The translations under genes were made by a program, and so were the position numbers. From Thermoleophilia bacterium (GTDB lineage Bacteria; Actinomycetota; Thermoleophilia; Miltoncostaeales; Miltoncostaeaceae), in NCBI GenBank assembly GCA_016463385.1, contig JAEMRL010000031.1, forward strand, positions 1 through 11,462: 11,462 nucleotides of DNA. The letters run 5' to 3'. The notes beneath the pieces were generated by a model. The model had not been told where the DNA came from. It saw only the letters and a list, made by a program, of their open reading frames with translations, and did no database searches. This document shows positions 7,371 through 11,462 of the stretch, one piece after another. Numbering within the stretch: the first letter of the stretch is position 1; every line of letters starts with the position of its first letter.

Positions 7371-7385
7371 GGGCGCCGGGCGCCC
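7371..7385 (-). other. Intercistronic hairpin between MarR-PDZ and MFS genes
   Basis: GGGCGCC-G-GGCGCCC is a perfect inverted repeat in the 45-bp gap between the two genes. It would form a six-pair hairpin with a three-base loop. It could stabilise, attenuate or partly terminate the transcript ahead of the exporter. No T-tract follows. Confidence 0.35.
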
Positions 7386-7393
7386 GGCCGGCG

Positions 7394-8296
7394 TCAGATC
7401 GTGTGCTCGTCCCGGGCCGTCCGCCCCGCGGTCGCCGCGACGGACGGGGCCTCGCCGGTCCCGCGGGCGCCGAGCCGGACCGGGAGGGTGAGCTCCTCCA
7501 CGGCGCGCACGACCACCAGCGCGACCGCGCCCTCGCCCGCCCGGTCGTCGATGGCCGCGTAGAGCGCCCCGATCGCGGTCAGAGCGCGCCCGTCGGCCTC
7601 GCGCAGGACGTCGCCCCTCTGGATGCCCGCGGCGGCCGCGGGGCCGCCCTCCTCCACCCCGCGCACCAGCAGGCCGGCGACCGGCGGCAGCCCGACCGCC
7701 TGCCGCATGGAGATCGCCACGTGGGCCGGCGCCAGCGTGAGCCCGAGGCGCAGCGGTGCGGAGGGCGGTGGAACCGAGCCCTCGAACTCGACCAGCAGCG
7801 TGCGCAGGAGGTCCGCGAGGAGCTCCCGCTCGGGCTCACCGAGCGCCGCCAGCAGCCGGCGCTCGTTGTCGAGGTGCGCCGGGACGATCCTCTCGAAGAG
7901 CTCCCGGCCCGCGTCGGTGAGGGTGATGCGGCTGTTGCGCCGGTCGCCCGAAGCCGCGCCGCGCGCCACGAGGCCGTCGGCCACCAACCGGTCGATGCGG
8001 ACGCTCACCGTCCCCGATGTCAGCCCGAGCTCATCCATCAGCCGGCGCTGCGGCACGCCACCGGGCTCCTGCAGCCGCGTGAGGGTGACGAGCACGGCGA
8101 ACCCCGGTCCGCTGATCCCGTGGCGGGCGAACAGGGCCTCCACCTCGCGGTCGACGTGCGCGCGCACCCGGCCGAGACGGCTGACGACCGCCACCGGTGC
8201 GAAGTCGAGGTCGGGCCGGGCGGCCTCCCATGCCGCGAGGAGCTGATCGACCGAGTCGCGGGGGATGCAGGCGTGGTCGGCGGGGCGCTCGGGCAT
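7394..8296 (-). CDS. MarR-family regulator fused to a C-terminal PDZ domain
   Basis: This is a cytoplasmic transcription regulator (300 aa, about twice the usual MarR length of 140-180). The MarR winged helix spans about 13-175. The helix-turn-helix is VPQRRLMDELGLTSGTVSVRI (81-101) and the wing is RGAASGDRRNSRITLT (112-127) with the family DRR signature. Residues about 181-276 match an HtrA-type PDZ domain. LRLGLTL resembles the carboxylate-binding loop, and it is followed by GLLVRGVEEGGPAAAAGI and QRGDVLREADGRAL. No signal peptide or transmembrane helix is present. The start at 8296 was chosen because a possible promoter predicts transcription beginning there (leaderless). The ATG at 8323 and TTG at 8332 would lie inside the operator. 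It is the first gene ahead of the MFS exporter and divergent from the DJ-1 gene, and is likely an autoregulated repressor of both. The PDZ part may sense a protein or peptide C-terminus; that is inference. Confidence 0.88.
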   Translation of the reverse strand: MPERPADHACIPRDSVDQLLAAWEAARPDLDFAPVAVVSRLGRVRAHVDREVEALFARHGISGPGFAVLVTLTRLQEPGGVPQRRLMDELGLTSGTVSVRIDRLVADGLVARGAASGDRRNSRITLTDAGRELFERIVPAHLDNERRLLAALGEPERELLADLLRTLLVEFEGSVPPPSAPLRLGLTLAPAHVAISMRQAVGLPPVAGLLVRGVEEGGPAAAAGIQRGDVLREADGRALTAIGALYAAIDDRAGEGAVALVVVRAVEELTLPVRLGARGTGEAPSVAATAGRTARDEHTI

Positions 8297-8303
8297 CGGC
8301 GGG

Positions 8304-8332
8304 AGACTAGAAGCCGATGCCATTGACAACAA
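8304..8332 (-). promoter_or_regulatory. Possible leaderless promoter of marR-PDZ
   Basis: On the minus strand TTGTTG (8327-8332) and TAGTCT (8304-8309) are separated by 17 bases. Both boxes are weak matches, but transcription would begin about seven bases on, at 8296-8297, exactly at the chosen ATG. The -35 box lies within the TTG-N4-CAA operator. Confidence 0.35.
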
Positions 8333-8343
8333 CTTGAGTCCAA
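8323..8343. promoter_or_regulatory. Candidate MarR operator, two TTG-N4-CAA sites
   Basis: TTGacaaCAA (8323-8332) and TTGagtcCAA (8334-8343) are two dyad elements with an 11-bp period, so they lie on the same DNA face. They cover the -35 box and spacer of the plus-strand promoter and the -35 box of the minus-strand one. TTG/CAA arms are typical of MarR-family operators. Binding here would repress both directions. Confidence 0.5.
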
Positions 8344-8351
8344 ACTATTAC
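8323..8351 (+). promoter_or_regulatory. Near-consensus promoter of the DJ-1 gene
   Basis: TTGACA (8323-8328) is a perfect -35 box. After a 17-base spacer comes TATTAC (8346-8351), a four-of-six -10 box. It stands in the only clearly AT-rich patch of the window. Transcription would start near 8358, giving a leader of about 30 bases before the ATG at 8390. Confidence 0.65.
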
Positions 8352-8389
8352 TTCGATCCAACGGCAGGCGACCACGGGGAGCGGACGCG

Positions 8390-9160
8390 ATGGCGGCAGT
8401 GAGCGAGACCGACGACCACCATGAGGTCGTGGACGTCACACCGCGCGGCGGACGGCCGCGGGTTCTGATGGTGGTGGCGAACCCGGGCGTCTCGACCACG
8501 ACGGGATGGCCGGTGGGCTTCTGGGCCGCCGAGCTCTTCCACCCCCTCTACGAGTTCACGCGGGCGCGCTACGAGGTGACCATCGCCTCGCCCGACGGCG
8601 GACCGGTGACGGTCGACGCCCTCAGCGACCCGCGTGACGAGAGCCGGTGGTCGGCCGACGACGTGATCTCGATGGGCTACCTCAACACGCCCTCGGTCAT
8701 GTCGCGCCTCGAGGACACGCCGGCGCTCGCCGACCTCGACCCCGGCGGCTTCGATGCGCTGGTGGTCTGCGGCGGGCAGGGGCCGATGTTCCAGTTCCGC
8801 GATCACGCCGTCCTCCGGGGGCTGATCGCCCGCTTCTTCGAGGACGGCAAGCCGACGGCCGCGCTCTGCCACGGCGTGTCGGCGCTCATCGACGTGGACC
8901 TCACCGACGGCTCCCCTCTCGTGGCGGGGCGCACGGTGACCGGCTTCGCGAACGTCGAGGAGGACTTCGGGGACGCCGCGACCGGCGTCACGATCATGCC
9001 GTACCGGGTCGAGGACGCCCTGCGCGCACGCGGGGCGAACTTCATCCAGGCGGGCCTGTTCAAGGCCTTCGCGGTCCGCGATCAGAACCTGATCACCGGC
9101 CAGCAGCAGTACTCGGGCGCGAAGGTCGCCGCGCTGGTCGTCGAAGCCCTGGGCGTCTGA
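8390..9160 (+). CDS. DJ-1/PfpI family protein, Hsp31/glyoxalase III-like
   Basis: This is a cytoplasmic class I glutamine-amidotransferase-like fold protein (256 aa). The catalytic features of the Hsp31/HchA-like branch are visible: E48 in TGWPVGFWAAELFHPL, the nucleophile C160 with H161 in ALCHG, and later conserved segments VTGFANVEEDF (183-193), MPYRVED (203-209) and LITGQQQYSGA (234-244). Relatives convert methylglyoxal to lactate without cofactor, or act as chaperones or deglycases; which applies here cannot be decided from sequence. About 20 N-terminal residues precede the first strand (PRVLMVVAN). GGGGAG (8376-8381) lies eight bases before the ATG. Its stop overlaps the next gene's start (TGATG), so the two are translationally coupled. 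It diverges from the MarR-PDZ regulator and shares its operator region, so it is probably induced by whatever releases that regulator. Confidence 0.9.
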   Translation: MAAVSETDDHHEVVDVTPRGGRPRVLMVVANPGVSTTTGWPVGFWAAELFHPLYEFTRARYEVTIASPDGGPVTVDALSDPRDESRWSADDVISMGYLNTPSVMSRLEDTPALADLDPGGFDALVVCGGQGPMFQFRDHAVLRGLIARFFEDGKPTAALCHGVSALIDVDLTDGSPLVAGRTVTGFANVEEDFGDAATGVTIMPYRVEDALRARGANFIQAGLFKAFAVRDQNLITGQQQYSGAKVAALVVEALGV

Positions 9161-9753
9161 TGGAGCGCGTCGCGGTCATCGGGGCGGGCGCGGTCGGCGA
9201 CGCCCTCGCCGGCGCCCTCCGGCGGGGCGGCCTGGACGTCGCCGTGGGCGTCCGCACCCCGGCGGGACCGGCGGAGACGACCGTCGCCGACGCGATCGCG
9301 GGCGCGGGCGCGGTGGTCGTGGCGATCCCGGGCGCCGCGGTGGAGGCGTTCGCGGCCGAGCACGGCCCGGCGCTGGCGGGGCGGGTGGTGCTGGACGCCA
9401 GCAACGACCTCTCCGGGGGGCACGACGGCCCGATGCACCACATGGACGCCTGGGCGTCCCAGGCGCCCGGGGCCCTCGTGTGCCGCGCGTTCAACACGAT
9501 CGGCCACGAGAACGTCTCCGCGCCCGGGTTCCCCGACGGCGTCGCCGACCTCTTCTGGTGCGGCCCGGAGGCCGCGCGCGCGAGGGCCGAGCGCCTGATC
9601 GCGGCGACGGGCATGCGCCCGGTCCGGGTGGGCGGCCCGGAGGCGGCCGGCGTCCTCGACGGCGTCGCGCGCCTCTGGTTCACGCTGGCCTTCACGCAGG
9701 GGCGCGGGCGGCGGCTCGCGTTCCGGATGCTCGGAGGCGGCGGGGAGGCCTGA
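9160..9753 (+). CDS. Small Rossmann-fold NAD(P)-binding reductase, F420:NADP-reductase-like
   Basis: This is a cytoplasmic dinucleotide-binding protein (197 aa) of the F420-dependent NADP reductase-like group. It begins with the beta-alpha-beta fingerprint VAVIGAGAVGDALAGAL (residues 4-20). AVVVAIPGAAV (51-61), GRVVLDASNDLS (74-85) and CRAFNTIGHEN (108-118) follow, all in the order and spacing typical of that family. The short C-terminal part lacks a large catalytic domain. Whether it uses F420 or another hydride donor is unknown. The ATG at 9160 shares its A with the TGA stop of the DJ-1 gene and has no ribosome binding site of its own, so it depends on coupled translation. Pairing with a DJ-1 protein suggests redox handling of the same toxic or reactive compound; that is inference. 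Confidence 0.85.
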   Translation: MERVAVIGAGAVGDALAGALRRGGLDVAVGVRTPAGPAETTVADAIAGAGAVVVAIPGAAVEAFAAEHGPALAGRVVLDASNDLSGGHDGPMHHMDAWASQAPGALVCRAFNTIGHENVSAPGFPDGVADLFWCGPEAARARAERLIAATGMRPVRVGGPEAAGVLDGVARLWFTLAFTQGRGRRLAFRMLGGGGEA

Positions 9754-9761
9754 TCCCCGCC
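9739..9761. terminator. Bidirectional terminator hairpin at convergent junction
   Basis: GGCGGGGA (9739-9746) and TCCCCGCC (9754-9761) form a perfect eight-pair stem with a seven-base loop that contains the Rossmann gene's TGA. The far arm reaches the first base of the CorA gene's stop. Being symmetric, it could end transcripts from both sides. There is no T-tract. Confidence 0.5.
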
Positions 9762-10744
9762 TAGATCCAGTCGCGCCGCTTGAAGATCAGGAACAGCGTG
9801 ACGGAGGTGGCCATCATCATCGCGATGGCCATCGGGTAGCCGGCCCGCCAGTGGAGCTCGGGCATGTGGTCGAAGTTCATCCCGTAGACCGTGCCGATCA
9901 GCGTCGGCGCGAACAGGATGGCGGCCCAGGCGGAGATCCTCTTGACCTGGTCGTTCTGGGCGATCGACGCCTCGCTGAGCGCCTTGGTCTCGAGCGTGAG
10001 GTTCACGTTCAGGATGTTCTGCAGCAGCTGCCGGAATTCATCGACCTGCTCGAGCACCCGCAGGGCGTGATCCTGCACGTCGCGCAGGTAGCGCCGCTCC
10101 TCGTCGCCGATCGACGGATCCCCCACGAGCGGCTCGAGCATCGCGGCCAGGGGCTTCGACGCCCGGTGGAACGCGATCACCTCGCGCGAGAGCTCGTAGA
10201 TACGGCGCGAGACGCTCGGGCTCCCGCCGAAGACCTCGTCCTCGATCTCGTCGATGTCGTTCTCGAGGCCCGCGACCACGGGCGAGTAGTCGTCGACCAC
10301 CCGGTCCATGATCGCGTGCAGGATCGCCACCGGCCCGCGCGCGAGGATCTCGGGACGGGCCTCGAGGCCCGTTCGCACGCCGCCCAGATCGCACGCGTCG
10401 TCCTGGCGGGCAGTGATCACGAAGCCGGGGCCGGCGAAGACGTGCAGCTCGCCGAACTCGACCGTCTCGCTCTCGTCGATGTACCGGGCCGACCGCAGAA
10501 CGCAGAACAGCGTGTCGCCGTACCGCTCGAGCTTCGGCCGCTGATGCGCGTGAACCGCGTCCTCGACGACGAGGCCGTGGAGACCGAAGGCGGCGGCGAC
10601 ACCGGAGAACTCGGCCTCGGTGGGGCGGTAGAGCCCGATCCACGCGATCCCCTCTCCCGCGCGGGCCGCCGCGGCGAGCGCGTCGAGGCCCTCGGGGCCG
10701 GGCCCGCGGACCCCGTCGCGATAGAAGGCGCTGTCGACGATCAC
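9761..10744 (-). CDS. corA: CorA-type magnesium/cobalt transport channel
   Basis: This is an inner-membrane divalent cation channel (327 aa, normal for the family). The long N-terminal cytoplasmic part (1-265) carries the conserved EDAVHAHQRPKLERYGD segment (61-77) and helical regions at about 155-265. The diagnostic GMN motif (288-290) is in TVYGMNFDHMPELHW, between transmembrane helix 1 (about 270-287) and helix 2 (about 303-321). The short positively charged tail KRRDWI is also typical. The main role is Mg2+ uptake; some relatives carry Co2+, Ni2+ or Zn2+ or act in export. The start is GTG at 10744, with a weak GAGG about eight bases before it. It diverges from the DoxX gene and converges on the Rossmann gene seven bases away. 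No Mg2+ riboswitch is visible upstream. Confidence 0.93.
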   Translation of the reverse strand: MIVDSAFYRDGVRGPGPEGLDALAAAARAGEGIAWIGLYRPTEAEFSGVAAAFGLHGLVVEDAVHAHQRPKLERYGDTLFCVLRSARYIDESETVEFGELHVFAGPGFVITARQDDACDLGGVRTGLEARPEILARGPVAILHAIMDRVVDDYSPVVAGLENDIDEIEDEVFGGSPSVSRRIYELSREVIAFHRASKPLAAMLEPLVGDPSIGDEERRYLRDVQDHALRVLEQVDEFRQLLQNILNVNLTLETKALSEASIAQNDQVKRISAWAAILFAPTLIGTVYGMNFDHMPELHWRAGYPMAIAMMMATSVTLFLIFKRRDWI

Positions 10745-10848
10745 GTGCGAACCTCACTGACGGCGGATGCGGGCGGGCGGCGTAACGTCGCTGTAAGCGC
10801 CACGCCCCATCATCATCACCGACATCGCCGGACGACGGGGGGGGACGG
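10745..10848. promoter_or_regulatory. Divergent promoter region, corA / doxX
   Basis: This 104-bp gap must hold promoters in both directions. GTAACGTCGCTGTAAG (10780-10795) is its least GC-rich part and is flanked by GGCG and CGCC. I see no convincing -35/-10 pairs. A run of eight G (10837-10844) serves as the likely ribosome binding site of the DoxX gene. Confidence 0.3.
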
Positions 10849-11265
10849 GTGGTGGATCGCGTGAGGATGATGCTCGCGACCGGCGACGCGGCGTGGGCGC
10901 TGCTGGTGAGGCTCGCGGCCGGCGGGGTCTTCATCGCCTTCTCGCTGGGCAAGTTCCGGCGCCACGACGCCGAGGTGGGCGCGTTCGAGCGCTACGGCAT
11001 CCCGCTCGCCGACCCGGCCGTATACGCGCTCGGGACACTCGAGCTCGTGGGCGGCGTCCTGCTGGTGCTCGGGCTCGCCACCCGCCCGGTCGCGTCGATG
11101 CTCGCCCTCGCGATGGCCGGCGCCGTGCTCACCGCGGGCCGCATCGACGGCGGCGCCGTCAACCTCGTCCTGGCCCCCGCTCTCCTGGTCGCGATGCTCG
11201 CCCTCGTGCGCGCCGGGGCCGGCGCCCGCTCCCTCGACAGATCGATCGCGCGCGCGCTCTCCTGA
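10849..11265 (+). CDS. DoxX-family small membrane protein
   Basis: This is an integral membrane protein (138 aa) with four predicted helices (about 16-34, 58-76, 80-97 and 103-122), the usual DoxX topology. Family features are the first-helix end GGVFIAFSLGKF (25-36), the ERYGIP segment (47-52) and LELVGGVLLVLGLATR (64-79). DoxX-like proteins occur with oxidoreductases and redox stress functions in some bacteria, but most, including this one, have no established role. Start codons are clustered: GTG at 10849, GTG at 10852 (best distance, seven bases, from the G-run at 10837-10844), GTG at 10861 and ATG at 10867. The earliest is reported. It stands alone between the divergent corA gene and the prepilin-like gene downstream. 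Confidence 0.82.
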   Translation: MVDRVRMMLATGDAAWALLVRLAAGGVFIAFSLGKFRRHDAEVGAFERYGIPLADPAVYALGTLELVGGVLLVLGLATRPVASMLALAMAGAVLTAGRIDGGAVNLVLAPALLVAMLALVRAGAGARSLDRSIARALS

Positions 11266-11317
11266 GGCTCGGGGCGGTCGCGGTTGGCGCCGCACCCCTC
11301 CGTCGATGGGCGGAATC

Positions 11318-11346
11318 CTCAAGATCGGGTCGCTTCTGCTCGATGT
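11318..11346 (+). promoter_or_regulatory. Possible sigma-28/WhiG-like promoter of the prepilin gene
   Basis: TCAAG (11319-11323) followed by CTCGATGT (11339-11346), with 16 bases after TCAA, loosely matches the FliA/WhiG pattern TAAA-N15-GCCGATAA (the CGAT core is exact). The placement would give a leader of about 65 bases. This is a weak, pattern-based call. Confidence 0.3.
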
Positions 11347-11357
11347 GGGGCGTGAAT

Positions 11358-11392
11358 CCGCGAGAACCCGCCGACACGGGCTCGGCTCGCGG
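11358..11392 (+). other. Leader hairpin upstream of the prepilin-like gene
   Basis: CCGCGAG (11358-11364) and CTCGCGG (11386-11392) are perfect seven-base arms enclosing a smaller CCCG/CGGG stem (11367-11370 with 11377-11380). The nested hairpin would sit in the 5' leader, ending 16 bases before the ribosome binding site. It does not match the c-di-GMP riboswitches often found ahead of pilus genes. Confidence 0.4.
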
Positions 11393-11419
11393 CACATCAC
11401 GTTCTCGTGGAGGAGACAC

Positions 11420-11462
11420 ATGCTTGAGCGACTCCGCCGCCGCAGGGGCCAGGAGGGTTTCA
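11420..11462 (+). CDS. Type IV prepilin-like protein, N-terminal fragment
   Basis: Only 14 codons are inside the window, reading MLERLRRRRGQEGF. A short, strongly basic leader ending in G followed by F, with QEG just before it, is the class III signal (prepilin peptidase) pattern, where cleavage occurs between G13 and F14. The expected hydrophobic stretch would follow beyond the edge. GGAGGAG (11409-11415) lies four to six bases before the ATG, the strongest ribosome binding site in the window. By family knowledge the mature protein would be a pilus or pseudopilus subunit. A different single-helix membrane protein cannot be excluded from so few residues. Confidence 0.7.
   Translation, partial: MLERLRRRRGQEGF

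Noticed and set aside
5894..8326. Plus-strand open frame of 810 codons opposite the MFS and MarR-PDZ genes
   Set aside because: It runs across two well-recognised minus-strand genes and their gap, and its translation is low-complexity Arg/Asp/Gly/His. It is an antisense shadow.
8647..9753. Longer version of the Rossmann protein starting at 8647
   Set aside because: The added part is an out-of-frame reading of the DJ-1 gene. The Rossmann fingerprint begins a few residues after the ATG at 9160.
11271..11298. GC-rich imperfect hairpin after the DoxX gene as a terminator
   Set aside because: GGGGCGG pairs with CCG-CA-CCCC only with a bulge and a 12-base loop, and there is no T-tract; too weak to call.
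11266..11419. c-di-GMP riboswitch ahead of the prepilin-like gene
   Set aside because: I looked for GEMM-type conserved segments and found none. Only a nested hairpin is present.

Overview
The window is a GC-rich (roughly 70% or more) chromosomal segment of a bacterium, most likely a deep-branching actinobacterium of the Thermoleophilia/Solirubrobacterales type. This is inferred from codon use, from long Ala/Arg/Gly-rich secreted proteins with a characteristic C-terminal domain, from a CHASE2-type cyclase, and from a type IV prepilin-like start. No rRNA, tRNA, CRISPR array, insertion sequence or phage gene is visible. There are nine complete genes, one gene start at the right edge, and one unresolved coding-like stretch at the left edge.

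Left part (1-5749): a secreted three-PKD-domain protein and a membrane-bound CHASE2 class III nucleotide cyclase lie on the minus strand. A secreted six-bladed NHL propeller with a FecR-like C-terminal domain diverges from the cyclase. It converges head-on, with no spacer, on a Crp/Fnr-family regulator. Cyclase and Crp regulator sit either side of the propeller gene, so a local cyclic-nucleotide circuit is possible. However, the cyclase lacks the usual base-selecting residues, and the regulator lacks the usual base-reading Glu of its recognition helix.

Middle part (5834-9753): this is the most interesting region. A regulator that fuses a MarR winged helix to an HtrA-like PDZ domain is followed on the same strand by a DHA2-type MFS exporter. 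Divergent from it is a translationally coupled pair, a DJ-1/PfpI (Hsp31/glyoxalase III-like) protein and a small Rossmann-fold NAD(P)/F420-reductase-like protein. The intergenic region is AT-rich for this genome. It holds a near-consensus promoter (TTGACA-N17-TATTAC) overlapped by two TTG-N4-CAA elements 11 bp apart, which is a good candidate MarR operator. The layout suggests a reactive-aldehyde or electrophile response (detoxify, reduce, export) whose sensor carries a peptide-binding domain.

Right part (9761-11462): a CorA magnesium channel converges on the Rossmann gene across a perfect hairpin that overlaps both stop codons. It is followed by a divergent DoxX-family membrane protein. At the right edge is the first 14 codons of a type IV prepilin-like protein, preceded by a strong ribosome binding site and a possible sigma-28-like promoter.
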